DNA from: Pseudomonas putida | Lineage (GTDB): Bacteria; Pseudomonadota; Gammaproteobacteria; Pseudomonadales; Pseudomonadaceae | Direction of reading: 5' to 3' | Assembly: GCF_025905425.1 (NCBI RefSeq) | Contig: NZ_CP109603.1 | Location: 3,612,501-3,676,500, forward strand | DNA length: 64,000 nt | Shown here: positions 39,013 through 49,928 of the stretch, piece by piece | How the letters are laid out: the number at the start of each line of letters is the position of its first letter | Numbering within the stretch: position 1 is the stretch's first letter | The notes under the pieces: generated by a model | Databases searched by the model: none | Told to the model about the DNA's origin: nothing | The model's input: only the letters and a program-made list of their open reading frames with translations | Translations under genes and position numbers: made by a program

Positions 39013-40017
39013 TTACGGCATGTGTTTAATCAACAATTGCGCCACCTGCACAGCATTGAGCGCGGCGCCTTTGCGCAGGTTGTCGGTGGTCAGCCAGAGG
39101 TTGAGCTGCTGGTCTTCATCGACACCATGGCGTACACGACCAACATAGACCACGTCTTGGCCCACTGCGTCACCAACCGGCGTCGGATAATCGTCGCGTT
39201 CCACCAGTTCGACACTGTCGGCAGACTCAAGGGCCTGATTGACCGCTGCCAGGTCGACCGGGCGACGGCTTTGCACAGCCACACTGAAGCTATCGCCGAA
39301 AAACACCGGTACTTGAACGCAGCTCACGGAAATCTTCAGTTCAGGCTGGCCAAGCAGCACCCGCAACTCGCTGACCAGGCGCCGCTCCAGCGCGGTATGG
39401 CCCTGTTCGTCGGCGGCGCCGACCTGGGCCAGCAGGTTGAAGGCTACCTGGCGGTCAAAGAAGCGCGGCTCAAGTGGGCGGGCGTTGAGCAGCTCGGCGG
39501 TCTGGCGGGCCAGCTCGCTGACCGCTTCGCGCCCCTGCGCCGAAACCGCCAGCGAGGCCATCACCTGGACCCGTTCGATGTCCAGCAGGCCTTTGAGCGG
39601 CGCCAGCGCAACGGCCAGCGCGACGGCGGCGGAACTGGGGCTGGCAATGCGCGCGGGCAGCGCCAGGCCGGCAAGGCGTTCGGCGTTGGCCTCAGGGACC
39701 AGGGCAAGGGCATCGTCCAGGCCGGCGGACAGGTCGATGACCGTGCAGCCAGCCTGCAGGGCCTTGCTGGCGAAGCTGCGGCTGACCGCGGCGCCAGCGG
39801 CGAAGAACGCCAGTTTGACCTGGGCGAAATCGAAGCTGTCCACTTCGCGAACCTTGAGCTTCTTGCCGGCAAACATCACGCTGCTGCCCGCAGATTCCAT
39901 GCTGGCCAAAAGGTGCAAGGTGGCGACCGGGAACGCCAGTTCTTCGAGAATCTGTACAAGGGTTTCACCGACGCTGCCGGTGGCGCCGACGACGGCGATA
40001 TCGATAGAAGGGTTCAT
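39013..40017 (-). CDS. Aspartate-semialdehyde-dehydrogenase-like protein without the active-site cysteine (Usg-like)
   Basis: 334 aa. N-terminal Rossmann motif VVGATGSVGETLVQIL matches Asd. The segment that should read like xNPNC reads ASPSSAAVAL, putting Ser129 in the cysteine position. It therefore resembles the E. coli Usg-1 type rather than a working dehydrogenase. It sits directly between asd and fimV, a conserved position; the true asd is next door. Function unknown. Confidence 0.85.
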   Translation of the reverse strand: MNPSIDIAVVGATGSVGETLVQILEELAFPVATLHLLASMESAGSSVMFAGKKLKVREVDSFDFAQVKLAFFAAGAAVSRSFASKALQAGCTVIDLSAGLDDALALVPEANAERLAGLALPARIASPSSAAVALAVALAPLKGLLDIERVQVMASLAVSAQGREAVSELARQTAELLNARPLEPRFFDRQVAFNLLAQVGAADEQGHTALERRLVSELRVLLGQPELKISVSCVQVPVFFGDSFSVAVQSRRPVDLAAVNQALESADSVELVERDDYPTPVGDAVGQDVVYVGRVRHGVDEDQQLNLWLTTDNLRKGAALNAVQVAQLLIKHMP

Positions 40018-40153
40018 GCTGCGGGCTGCCTCAGGCGAAACGGGAGCGGCACTTTACTCGCATTGCTCAGGCGTGGCCAACGCAGCCGACGCAAAGGCCG
40101 TCAGAACGGCTTCTCACGCGTGAGGCTGATGCTGCTCTGAAGATTGGCAGGCA

Positions 40154-40188
40154 TAAAAAAACCCGCGCAGTCACCCGCGCGGGTTTTC
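40154..40188 (-). terminator. Rho-independent terminator of asd
   Basis: Stem ACCCGCGC/GCGCGGGT followed on the minus strand by a run of seven T (AAAAAAA on plus), about 17 bp after the asd stop. Confidence 0.88.
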
Positions 40189-40204
40189 GATTAAACCAGA
40201 GCGA

Positions 40205-41317
40205 TCAACGCTCCAGCAGAATCCGCAGCATGCGGCGCAGCGGCTCGGCGGCACCCCACAGCAGCTGGTCACCCACGGTGAACGCGCCCAGGTAGTGCGA
40301 ACCCATGTTCAGCTTGCGCAGACGGCCCACCGGAATGTTCAAGGTGCCGGTAACCTTGGTCGGGGTCAGCTCTTGCATGCTGATCTCACGCTGGTTCGGC
40401 ACCAGTTTCACCCACGGGTTGTGCTGGCTGATCATGCCTTCGATGTCGGCGAGCGGCACATCCTTGTTCAGCTTGATGGTCAGCGCCTGGCTGTGGCAAC
40501 GCATGGCGCCAATGCGCACGCAGATACCGTCGACCGGGATCGGGCTCTTGAAACGACCGAGGATCTTGTTGGTCTCGGCCTGGGCCTTCCACTCTTCACG
40601 GCTCTGCCCGTTCGGCAGCTCCTTGTCGATCCACGGAATCAGGCTGCCGGCCAGCGGCACGCCGAAGTTCTCGGTGGGGAAGGCTTCGCCACGCATGGCC
40701 TCGGCAACCTTGCGGTCGATGTCGAGAATGGCGCTGGCCGGGTTGGCCAGGTCATCGGCCACGGCCGCGTGGGTAGCGCCCATCTGCTTGATCAGCTCAC
40801 GCATGTTCTGCGCGCCGGCACCGGAGGCCGCCTGATAAGTCATGGCACTCATCCACTCGACCAGGCCGGCTTCGAACAGACCGCCCAGGCCCATCAGCAT
40901 CAGGCTGACCGTGCAGTTGCCGCCAATGTAGTTCTTGGTACCGGCATCGAGCTGCTGGTCGATGACCTTGCGGTTGACCGGATCGAGGATGATCACTGCG
41001 TCATCCTGCATGCGCAGGGACGAGGCGGCATCGATCCAGTAACCCTGCCAGCCGGCTTCGCGCAGCTTGGGGAAGACCTCGTTGGTGTAGTCGCCGCCCT
41101 GGCAGGTCAGGATCACGTCGAGGGTCTTGAGTTCTTCAATCGAATAAGCGTCCTTGAGCGGACCCGTATCCTTGCCCACGTTCGGGCCTTGGCCACCGAC
41201 ATTGGAGGTGGTGAAGAACACCGGCTCGATAAGGTCGAAATCCTGCTCCTCCAGCATCCGCTGCATGAGCACGGAACCGACCATACCGCGCCAACCGATC
41301 AGACCTACACGTTTCAT
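40205..41317 (-). CDS. asd: Aspartate-semialdehyde dehydrogenase
   Basis: 370 aa, gammaproteobacterial-type Asd. NADP motif [17 protein letters not shown] at the N-terminus and catalytic C135 in [11 protein letters not shown]. Makes aspartate semialdehyde for lysine, threonine and methionine. 63 bp after leuB, with a hairpin between them. Confidence 0.97.
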   Translation of the reverse strand: MKRVGLIGWRGMVGSVLMQRMLEEQDFDLIEPVFFTTSNVGGQGPNVGKDTGPLKDAYSIEELKTLDVILTCQGGDYTNEVFPKLREAGWQGYWIDAASSLRMQDDAVIILDPVNRKVIDQQLDAGTKNYIGGNCTVSLMLMGLGGLFEAGLVEWMSAMTYQAASGAGAQNMRELIKQMGATHAAVADDLANPASAILDIDRKVAEAMRGEAFPTENFGVPLAGSLIPWIDKELPNGQSREEWKAQAETNKILGRFKSPIPVDGICVRIGAMRCHSQALTIKLNKDVPLADIEGMISQHNPWVKLVPNQREISMQELTPTKVTGTLNIPVGRLRKLNMGSHYLGAFTVGDQLLWGAAEPLRRMLRILLER

Positions 41318-41343
41318 CGCAACTACACCTTTGCTAAAAGTGG

Positions 41344-41371
41344 GCCGCCACCGACCAAAAACGGTGGCGGG
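41344..41371 (-). other. Intergenic hairpin between leuB and asd
   Basis: Stem CCGCCACCG/CGGTGGCGG with loop ACCAAAA. No T-run; could be a processing, attenuation or RNA-stability element that uncouples asd from leuB. Confidence 0.5.
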
Positions 41372-41380
41372 CCAGAGAGA

Positions 41381-42463
<1,083 letters not shown>

Positions 42464-42517
42464 GCTTTCCTCTATCCATTCAAGCGGTGCGGCCAGCTCG
42501 GCCACACCGAACAAAAC

Positions 42518-43282
42518 TCAGCGCTCGGCCCACAGTACCAACACATCGGTGCTGAACGAACCATCGGCTTCAATCTGGTAATACTGCCGCACTTCCTCGC
42601 CCATGGCTTGCTGCAATTGGCGAATGGCCACGCGCATCGGTTCGGGGGTACGCATACGCTCGACCCAGGTGCCAAACTCCAGGCGCAGCGGCTGCCGGGT
42701 GTGGCTGCGCACATGCAGGCCGGCTTCGCTGACCTGGCGCTGCCATTCGGCGGCAGAATAGTCACGCACGTGGCTCGTGTCGCGCAGCACCTCGACGGTT
42801 TGCAGGTAGGTGTCGAGCAACGGGCTGCCCGGCGACATGACATCGATGAAGGCCGCCACCCCACCCGGCTTCAGTACGCGGCGCACTTCGCGCAGGGCCA
42901 GGCCCAGGTCGCTCCAGTGGTGCGCCGAGTAGCGGCTGAAGACGAAGTCGAACGAGGCGTCGGCGAAAGGCAGGCGTTCGGCGGCGCCGCGTTGCGTGGT
43001 GATATTGCCCAGGCCGCGCTCGGCGGCGGCGCTGGCAACCACATCGAGCATGGATTGCGACAGGTCGTAGGCGACCACTTCGGCAACCAGTGGCGCAACG
43101 TGGAAACTGACGTGACCGGCACCACAGCCCAGGTCCAGCACGCGGGCCTCGGCCTTGCCTGCCAGTTCGGCTTGCAGCAGGGCGAACTCGGTGCCTTGGG
43201 CGTGTACGGCGCTGCTGAGGTAGGCGCTGGCCTGTTCGCCGAACTGGCGTTGGACCACGTCGGTGTGGGTGGTGCTGGTCAT
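42518..43282 (-). CDS. Class I SAM-dependent methyltransferase
   Basis: 254 aa. SAM motif I VLDLGCGAGHVSFHVA, motif II region VVAYDLSQSMLDVV and LPFADASFDFVFSRYSAHHW follow the UbiE/methyltransferase-11 pattern. The start at 43282 (MTSTTHTDVVQRQFGEQASA) is the first family-like methionine. Substrate unknown. It is inserted between leuD and leuB; this arrangement is, to my knowledge, conserved in Pseudomonas, so it is not a recent insertion. Confidence 0.88.
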   Translation of the reverse strand: MTSTTHTDVVQRQFGEQASAYLSSAVHAQGTEFALLQAELAGKAEARVLDLGCGAGHVSFHVAPLVAEVVAYDLSQSMLDVVASAAAERGLGNITTQRGAAERLPFADASFDFVFSRYSAHHWSDLGLALREVRRVLKPGGVAAFIDVMSPGSPLLDTYLQTVEVLRDTSHVRDYSAAEWQRQVSEAGLHVRSHTRQPLRLEFGTWVERMRTPEPMRVAIRQLQQAMGEEVRQYYQIEADGSFSTDVLVLWAER

Positions 43283-43311
43283 GGGGCAATCCTTTTGGTT
43301 TTTTTGCCTGC

Positions 43312-43415
43312 GCCGGCCTCTTCGCGGGGCAAGCCCACTCCCACAGCTACTGCACAAGGCCTTTAGGGCAGAGGAGTTCCTGTGGGAGCGGGCTTGCCCC
43401 GCGAAGGGGCCAGCC
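43312..43415. repeat. Paired REP elements in the leuD–methyltransferase spacer
   Basis: Opposed copies: GGCCTCTTCGCGGGGCAAGC…CTCCCACAG on the left and CCTGTGGGAGCGGGCTTGCC…GGGGCC on the right, with a few mismatches (CCCACTCCC versus GGGAGCGGG). Confidence 0.8.
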
Positions 43416-43431
43416 CTGTCACCTACACCTA

Positions 43432-44076
43432 TCAGGCGTCGCGAAACAGCCAAGGCTGGCTGGCGCGGTGCTTGCCTTCGAAGGCTTTGATCGAATCGCT
43501 GTCCTGCAAGGTCAGGCCGATGTCGTCGAGGCCGTTGAGCAGGCAGTGCTTGCGAAACGCGTCGATCTCGAAGTGCAGCACCTTGCCATCAGGACGGGTA
43601 ACGGCCTGCGCTTGCAGGTCGATGGTCAGCTGATAGCCAGGGTTGGCTTCGACCTGCTTGAACAATTCGTCGACTTCTTCATCGCTCAGGATGATCGGCA
43701 GCAAGCCGTTCTTGAAGCTGTTGTTGAAGAAAATGTCGGCAAAGCTTGGCGCGATCACGCTGCGGAAGCCGTATTCGTCCAGCGCCCATGGCGCGTGCTC
43801 GCGGCTCGAACCGCAACCGAAGTTCTCTCGCGCCAGCAACACGCTGGCACCCTGGTAGCGCGCGTGGTTGAGCACGAACTCCTGGTTCAGCGGGCGCTTG
43901 CTGTTGTCCTGGTAGGGCTGGCCCACGTCCAGGTAGCGCCACTCGTCGAACAGGTTGGGGCCAAAGCCGGTACGCTTGATCGACTTGAGAAACTGCTTGG
44001 GAATGATCTGGTCGGTGTCGACGTTGGCACGGTCCAATGGCGCGACAAGGCCAGTGTGCTGGGTAAAGGCTTTCAT
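43432..44076 (-). CDS. leuD: 3-isopropylmalate dehydratase small subunit
   Basis: 214 aa, with [20 protein letters not shown] and [13 protein letters not shown], the swivel-domain signature. Forms the isomerase with LeuC. Its ATG overlaps the leuC stop by 4 bp (ATGA). Confidence 0.97.
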   Translation of the reverse strand: MKAFTQHTGLVAPLDRANVDTDQIIPKQFLKSIKRTGFGPNLFDEWRYLDVGQPYQDNSKRPLNQEFVLNHARYQGASVLLARENFGCGSSREHAPWALDEYGFRSVIAPSFADIFFNNSFKNGLLPIILSDEEVDELFKQVEANPGYQLTIDLQAQAVTRPDGKVLHFEIDAFRKHCLLNGLDDIGLTLQDSDSIKAFEGKHRASQPWLFRDA

Positions 44077-45506
44077 GCTGCGCTCCCTTGGATCAACTCG
44101 CGGACATCGATGAAGTGGCCCGTCACCGCAGCGGCGGCGGCCATGGCCGGGCTGACCAGGTGGGTACGACCACCGGCACCCTGGCGGCCTTCGAAGTTAC
44201 GGTTGGACGTGGAGGCACAGTGCTCGCCGCTTTCCAGGCGGTCCGGGTTCATCGCCAGGCACATCGAGCAACCCGGTTCACGCCACTCGAAACCGGCTTC
44301 GAGGAAAATCTTGTCGAGGCCTTCACGTTCGGCCTGCGCCTTCACCAGGCCCGAACCCGGGACGACGATGGCCTGCTTGACCGTGGCGGCGACTTTGCGG
44401 CCCTTGGCGATTTCTGCCGCGGCGCGCAGGTCTTCGATCCGCGAGTTGGTGCAGGAGCCAATGAATACGCGGTCAAGCTGGATATCGGTGATCGCCTGGT
44501 TGGCGGTCAGGCCCATGTACTTCAAGGCACGTTCGATCGAACCACGCTTGACCAGGTCGACCTCGGCAGCCGGGTCCGGCACACGCTGGTCTACCGCCAG
44601 TACCATCTCGGGCGAAGTGCCCCAGCTGACTTGCGGCTTGATCTGCGCGGCGTCCAGTTCGACCACGGTGTCGAACACGGCATCAGCATCGGAAACCAGG
44701 TCTTTCCACGACTCGACGGCCTGCTCCCACTGCTCGCCCTTCGGTGCATAGGGGCGGCCTTCAACGTAGGCGACGGTGGTGGCATCGGTCGCCACCAGGC
44801 CCACACGGGCACCGGCCTCGATCGACATGTTGCAGATGGTCATGCGGCCTTCCATGGACAAGCCACGGATAGCGCTGCCGGCGAATTCCATGGCGTGGCC
44901 GTTGCCACCGGCGGTGCCGATCTTGCCGATGACGGCGAGGACGATGTCCTTGGCGGTGACACCGGCAGGCAGTTCGCCTTCGACGCGCACCAGCATGTTC
45001 TTCATCTTTTTGGCGACCAGGCACTGGGTGGCGAGCACGTGCTCGACCTCGGAGGTGCCGATGCCGTGGGCCAAGGCGCCGAATGCGCCGTGGGTGGAGG
45101 TGTGCGAGTCGCCGCAGACCACGGTCATGCCAGGCAAGGTGGCGCCCTGCTCCGGGCTGATGACGTGGACGATGCCCTGGCGTTCGTCATTCATCTTGAA
45201 TTCGACGATGCCGTACTCGTCACAGTTCTCATCGAGGGTCTGCACCTGCAGGCGCGACACCTGGTCGACGATGGCTTCGATACCGCCCTTGCGCTCTGGC
45301 GTGGTCGGCACGTTGTGATCGGGGGTGGCGATGTTGGTGTCGATGCGCCATGGCTTGCGCTGCGCCAGGCGCAGGCCTTCGAAGGCCTGGGGCGACGTCA
45401 CTTCGTGGATGATGTGGCGGTCGATGTAGATCAAGGACGAGCCGTCATCACGGCGCTTGACCTCGTGGGCTTCCCAGAGTTTGTCGTAGAGCGTTTTGCC
45501 AGCCAT
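44073..45506 (-). CDS. leuC: 3-isopropylmalate dehydratase large subunit
   Basis: 477 aa aconitase-family enzyme starting [16 protein letters not shown]. The 4Fe-4S cysteines are in GSCTNSR and in GCSMCLAMN. Substrate-binding [17 protein letters not shown] is intact. First gene of the leucine cluster; divergent from the LysR regulator. Confidence 0.97.
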   Translation of the reverse strand: MAGKTLYDKLWEAHEVKRRDDGSSLIYIDRHIIHEVTSPQAFEGLRLAQRKPWRIDTNIATPDHNVPTTPERKGGIEAIVDQVSRLQVQTLDENCDEYGIVEFKMNDERQGIVHVISPEQGATLPGMTVVCGDSHTSTHGAFGALAHGIGTSEVEHVLATQCLVAKKMKNMLVRVEGELPAGVTAKDIVLAVIGKIGTAGGNGHAMEFAGSAIRGLSMEGRMTICNMSIEAGARVGLVATDATTVAYVEGRPYAPKGEQWEQAVESWKDLVSDADAVFDTVVELDAAQIKPQVSWGTSPEMVLAVDQRVPDPAAEVDLVKRGSIERALKYMGLTANQAITDIQLDRVFIGSCTNSRIEDLRAAAEIAKGRKVAATVKQAIVVPGSGLVKAQAEREGLDKIFLEAGFEWREPGCSMCLAMNPDRLESGEHCASTSNRNFEGRQGAGGRTHLVSPAMAAAAAVTGHFIDVRELIQGSAA

Positions 45507-45563
45507 CAGACTGTTCCTCATCAGCGTCTTTCTATGCCAAAGACCCCTTGGCTTGTACGGACG

Positions 45564-45592
45564 ATGCTATGGCGATAGATTGAATAACTCAA
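45564..45592 (-). promoter_or_regulatory. Predicted leuC promoter
   Basis: -35 TTGAGT (45587-45592), 17-bp spacer, -10 TAGCAT (45564-45569), both 4 of 6. The start point would fall about 50 bp before the leuC ATG. Confidence 0.55.
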
Positions 45593-45597
45593 ATTCA
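45581..45597. promoter_or_regulatory. LysR-type operator candidate over the leuC -35
   Basis: TGAATAACTCAAATTCA: inverted repeat TGAAT-N7-ATTCA containing the T-N11-A core expected of LysR regulators, overlapping the leuC -35 and 40 bp before the regulator's own ATG. A second short palindrome ATGCTTTGCAT is at 45606-45616. Confidence 0.55.
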
Positions 45598-45636
45598 TAT
45601 TTTTCATGCTTTGCATAACCATCAGGAATCAGAGAG

Positions 45637-46515
45637 ATGGACCTGGCCAACCTCAGTGCTTTTATCGCCATCGCCGAAACCGGCAGCTTTTCCGGCGCCG
45701 GCGAACGGCTGCACCTGACACAGCCCGCTATCAGCAAACGCATCGCCGGCCTTGAGCAGCAACTGGACGTGCGCCTGTTCGACCGCCTGGGCCGTGAAGT
45801 GACCCTGACCGAAGCTGGGCGGGCGTTGCTGCCAAGGGCTTATCAGATTCTCAACGTGCTCGATGATACCCGCCGCGCGCTGACCAATTTGACGGGGGAA
45901 GTGAGTGGTCGACTGACCCTGGCCACCAGCCACCATATCGGTTTGCACCGTTTGCCCCCGCTGTTACGGGCGTTCACCCGGCAGTACCCTTCGGTTGCGT
46001 TGGATATTCAGTTCATGGACTCAGAGGCGGCCTACGACGAGATTCTCCATGGCCGCGCCGAAATTGCCGTCATTACCCTGGCTCCAGAGCCCCATCACCT
46101 GGTCAAGGCGATCCCGGTCTGGGACGACGCCCTGGACTTCGTCGCCGCCCCGGAACACCCGCTGGCCAACAACCACGCGGTCAGCCTGGCCGATGTCGCC
46201 CGCCACCCGGCGGTATTCCCGGGTGGCAACACCTTCACCCACCACATCGTCCAGCGCCTGTTCGAAAGCCAGGGCCTGACGCCGAACATCGCCATGAGCA
46301 CCAACTACCTGGAAACCATCAAGATGATGGTTTCCATTGGCCTGGCCTGGAGCGTGCTGCCGCGCACCATGCTCGATGATCAGGTTGCACCCATCGCTTT
46401 ACCCGGCATACAGCTGTCGCGCCAGCTAGGCTACATTCTGCACACGGAGCGAACGCTATCGAATGCGGCGAGGGCCTTCATGGCCCTGCTCGACAGCCAT
46501 GCAGGGTCCGCCTGA
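45637..46515 (+). CDS. LysR-family transcriptional regulator
   Basis: 292 aa. N-terminal winged HTH (LSAFIAIAETGSFSGAGERL … TQPAISKRIAGLEQQLDVRL) and a substrate-binding domain. Divergent from leuC, so it probably controls the leucine genes and itself; the inducer is unknown. The ATG at 45637 follows AGAGAG. Confidence 0.92.
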   Translation: MDLANLSAFIAIAETGSFSGAGERLHLTQPAISKRIAGLEQQLDVRLFDRLGREVTLTEAGRALLPRAYQILNVLDDTRRALTNLTGEVSGRLTLATSHHIGLHRLPPLLRAFTRQYPSVALDIQFMDSEAAYDEILHGRAEIAVITLAPEPHHLVKAIPVWDDALDFVAAPEHPLANNHAVSLADVARHPAVFPGGNTFTHHIVQRLFESQGLTPNIAMSTNYLETIKMMVSIGLAWSVLPRTMLDDQVAPIALPGIQLSRQLGYILHTERTLSNAARAFMALLDSHAGSA

Positions 46516-46576
46516 CCGGTCGTCAGTTCGGCATTTCCAACTCAAGGACGCGTCAAACGCCAAAGGTCTGGTACCA

Positions 46577-49500
46577 ATGCCCAAATCAGCTAACCGCTTT
46601 CCGCGCCTGCCGCGTATCCCTGCGGCCGACCCACAGGAGTCCGAACAGGCCTGGCAGAGCGCCCCGCAATTGCTCGCCGCGCTCAACGGTGCCCGCCTGG
46701 GCGCCTGGCTGTGGGACATCGAAACCGGCCGGGTCAGCTGGTCACGTGGTACCCAGGCACTGTTCGGCTTCGACCCGCAACGCCCGCTGCCCAACGACAT
46801 CGACTACCTAGACCTGCTGCCCGAAGAAGACCGCGCGCGCACCCGCCAGCTGTTCCAGGCAGTCGTCAACGGCGAGCCCGTGGAGCAAGCCATGCGCCAC
46901 CGCATCCGCTGGCCAGATGGCAGCCTGCACTGGCTGGAGATAAACGGCAGCCTGACCCACGACCGCCACGGCCGACCGCAGATGATCGGGGTGATCCGTG
47001 AGATCACCCGCCAACGCGAGCGCGAAACGGCGCTGATCAACTCGGAAAAACGCTTTGCCACGCTGTTTCACCTGAGCCCCAATGCCATCCTCCTGACCCG
47101 GCGCCACGACGGCATGATCTTCGAGGTCAACCAGCACTTCGAAGACATGTTCGGCTGGCCCGGCAGCCAGGTGATTGGCAAGACCAGCCTGGAGCTGGGC
47201 CTGTGGGTGCACCCCGAGCAACGCCACCAGATACTGGACGCCACCCGCGCCAGCGGTGGCCCGCTGACCATGGAAGTGCAGTTCCGGGCCAGCAACGACA
47301 AGGTGCACGACGGCATCCTCTGTACCCAGGGCATCGAGATGGACGGTGTGACGTTCCTGCTCAGCACCTTCGTCGACACCACCGAGCGCAAGCGCGCCGA
47401 GCAGGCCCTCAAGGACAGCCAGGAGCGCCTCGACCTGGCCCTGGATTCAGCGCAGTTGGGCACCTGGGACTGGCACATCCCCAGTGGCATGCTCTACGGC
47501 TCGGCCCGCGCCGCACAATTGCATGGCCTTGACCCGATCCCCTTCCACGAATCATTCGATGCCTTTTTCGAAGGCGTGCCGGAGCAAGAGCGCAATGTCA
47601 TGCGCCAGGCCTACCGCAGCCTGCGCGAAGGGCCTGCCGGCAATTACCAGATCACTTACCGGGTGCAACTGGAGAACGGCGCATCGCGCTATATCGAAAG
47701 CCGTGCACGGCTGTACCGGGACGACCAGGGCACCCCCCTGCGCATGGCCGGCACCCTGCTGGACATCACCGACCAGGTCGAGCGCGAGCAACGCCTGAGT
47801 GCCTCGGAAGAGAAATTTGCCAGCCTGTTCCAGGTCAGCCCCGACCCCATCTGCGTGACCCGCCAGGACACCGGCCAGTTCATCGAGATCAACCCGGCCT
47901 TTACCCAGACCTTCGGCTGGAGCGCCGACCAGGTGATCGGCCGCACCGCCGAAGAAATCGGCCTGTGGGCCGAGTCCATCGAACGTGCGCAACGCATCGA
48001 GCGGGTGATCCGTGAACAGGCCTTGAGCAACGTGGCGGTAGTGGTCAATCACCGCAACGGCGCCCCCTTGACCTGCGTGATTTCCAGCCGCCTGATCAGT
48101 GTCGATGACCAACCCTGCAGCGTCACCACCCTGCGCGACATCACCCAGCAGCAACGGGCCGAGGCGGCACTGAAATCCAGCGAAGAAAAATTCGCCAAGG
48201 CCTTCCACTCCAGCCCCGACGCCATCACCATCACCGAGCGCTACAGCGGTCGCTACCTGGAAATCAACGACGGTTTCTGCCGGCTGACCGGCTACAGCGC
48301 AGCCGAAGTGGTCGGGCGCAGCGTATATGAGCTGGGCATCTGGGCCGACGACAAACAACGCAGCGCGCTGCTCGCTGAGCTCAAGGAGCGTGGCCGGGTG
48401 CACCATCGGGAGATGCTCGGGCGCAACAAGCGCGGCGATATCCTCACCGTCGAAGTGTCGGTGGAGCCCATCACCCTCAACGAAACGGACTGCCTGCTGC
48501 TGACCGCCCGCGATGTCAGCCAGTTGAAGAATGCCCAGGCGCAGATCCGCCACCTGGCGTACCACGACCCCCTGACCAACCTGCCCAACCGCGCCCTGCT
48601 GATGGATCGCCTGAGCCAGCAGATCGCCCTGCTCAAGCGCCACAACCTGCGTGGCGCGCTGCTGTTCCTCGACCTCGACCACTTCAAGCACATCAACGAT
48701 TCGCTTGGCCACCCGGTGGGCGATACCGTGCTGAAGATCATCACCGCGCGCCTGGAGGCCAGCGTGCGCCTGGAAGACACCGTGGCGCGCCTGGGCGGCG
48801 ACGAATTCGTGGTGCTGCTCAGTGGCCTGGAAGGCAGCCGCGAACTGGTCGAAAGCAAGGTACGCGAATTGGCCGACACCCTGCGCGAACTGCTGGCCGA
48901 ACCGATGTCGCTGGATGGCCAACGCCTGCAGGTGACCCCCAGCATCGGCGTGGCGCTGATCCCCGACCACGGCACCACCCCCGCCGACCTGCTCAAACGC
49001 GCCGATATCGCCCTGTACCGGGCCAAGGACTCCGGGCGCAATACCACTCAGTTGTTCCACACCACCATGCAGAAGGCCGCCAGCGAGCGCTTGCGCATGG
49101 AAAACGACCTGCGCCTGGCGCTCGCACGGGGTGAGCTGGCCTTGCACTTCCAGCCCCAGGTGGATGCCCGCGACAACCGTATCGTCGGCGCCGAGGTGCT
49201 GCTGCGCTGGCACCACCCGCAACTCGGCCAGCAGCCACCGGCGCAATTTATCCAGGTGCTGGAAGAAAGCGGGCTGATCCTGGAAGTGGGCAGCTGGATT
49301 CTCGATGAAGCCTGCGATGCCTGCGCGCGCATGCTCATGGATGGGTTGATCGACGCGGATGACTTCAGCCTGTGCGTGAACATCAGCCCGCGGCAATTTC
49401 GCCAGAACGATTTTGTCGGGCGGGTCCTGCGTAGCCTGGACGACTACCGCTTGCCACGGCGCATGCTGAAGCTTGAGATCACCGAAGGCATCGTCATCCA

Positions 49501-49873
49501 GAACCTGGAGGACACCATCAGCAAGATGCGCGAGCTCAAGCGCTACGGGGTGAGCTTTGCCATGGACGACTTTGGCACAGGCTATTCGTCGCTGACCTAC
49601 CTCAAGCGGTTGCCGGTGGATGCACTGAAGATCGACCAGACCTTTGTGCGCGATGCACCGATAGACCCCAATGACGCCGAGATCGTCCGCGCCATCGTCG
49701 CCATGGCCCACAGCCTTGACCTGACGGTGATCGCCGAAGGTGTAGAGCTCACCGAGCAGCTGGAGTTTCTTGAAAAACTGGGCTGCCACTTGTACCAGGG
49801 CTACCTGCACAGCCGGCCGCTGCCATTGCCGGAGTTCCGCCAGATGTTGCTGGAAGCACCTGCGGATTACTGA
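46577..49873 (+). CDS. Five-PAS GGDEF/EAL cyclic-di-GMP protein
   Basis: 1098 aa without TM segments. Five PAS/PAC sensor domains in a row (about 45-160, 155-280, 283-405, 411-530, 535-655), then a GGDEF diguanylate cyclase (660-815) with intact GGDEF near 740 and an RLED inhibitory I-site exactly five residues before it, then an EAL phosphodiesterase (825-1080) with EVL in place of EAL, KLEITEG, DDFGTGYSS and LKIDQTFV. All motifs look functional, so the net activity is not predictable. Start at MPKSANRFPRLPR chosen over the upstream frame that runs through the lysR stop. Confidence 0.92.
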   Translation: MPKSANRFPRLPRIPAADPQESEQAWQSAPQLLAALNGARLGAWLWDIETGRVSWSRGTQALFGFDPQRPLPNDIDYLDLLPEEDRARTRQLFQAVVNGEPVEQAMRHRIRWPDGSLHWLEINGSLTHDRHGRPQMIGVIREITRQRERETALINSEKRFATLFHLSPNAILLTRRHDGMIFEVNQHFEDMFGWPGSQVIGKTSLELGLWVHPEQRHQILDATRASGGPLTMEVQFRASNDKVHDGILCTQGIEMDGVTFLLSTFVDTTERKRAEQALKDSQERLDLALDSAQLGTWDWHIPSGMLYGSARAAQLHGLDPIPFHESFDAFFEGVPEQERNVMRQAYRSLREGPAGNYQITYRVQLENGASRYIESRARLYRDDQGTPLRMAGTLLDITDQVEREQRLSASEEKFASLFQVSPDPICVTRQDTGQFIEINPAFTQTFGWSADQVIGRTAEEIGLWAESIERAQRIERVIREQALSNVAVVVNHRNGAPLTCVISSRLISVDDQPCSVTTLRDITQQQRAEAALKSSEEKFAKAFHSSPDAITITERYSGRYLEINDGFCRLTGYSAAEVVGRSVYELGIWADDKQRSALLAELKERGRVHHREMLGRNKRGDILTVEVSVEPITLNETDCLLLTARDVSQLKNAQAQIRHLAYHDPLTNLPNRALLMDRLSQQIALLKRHNLRGALLFLDLDHFKHINDSLGHPVGDTVLKIITARLEASVRLEDTVARLGGDEFVVLLSGLEGSRELVESKVRELADTLRELLAEPMSLDGQRLQVTPSIGVALIPDHGTTPADLLKRADIALYRAKDSGRNTTQLFHTTMQKAASERLRMENDLRLALARGELALHFQPQVDARDNRIVGAEVLLRWHHPQLGQQPPAQFIQVLEESGLILEVGSWILDEACDACARMLMDGLIDADDFSLCVNISPRQFRQNDFVGRVLRSLDDYRLPRRMLKLEITEGIVIQNLEDTISKMRELKRYGVSFAMDDFGTGYSSLTYLKRLPVDALKIDQTFVRDAPIDPNDAEIVRAIVAMAHSLDLTVIAEGVELTEQLEFLEKLGCHLYQGYLHSRPLPLPEFRQMLLEAPADY

Positions 49874-49884
49874 GGCCAGAGACG

Positions 49885-49915
49885 CAAAAAGGGCACCCGA
49901 AGGTGCCCTTCTCGT
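49885..49915. terminator. Bidirectional terminator between the GGDEF/EAL gene and ibpA
   Basis: Stem AAGGGCACC/GGTGCCCTT with loop CGAA, A-run on one side and T-rich on the other; serves two convergent genes. Confidence 0.85.
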
Positions 49916-49928
49916 TACAGCCTTACAC

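Noticed and set aside
43312..43415. Possible mobile element inserted between leuD and the methyltransferase
   Set aside because: Only REP palindromes are present; no transposase, no target duplication, and the gene order matches other Pseudomonas.
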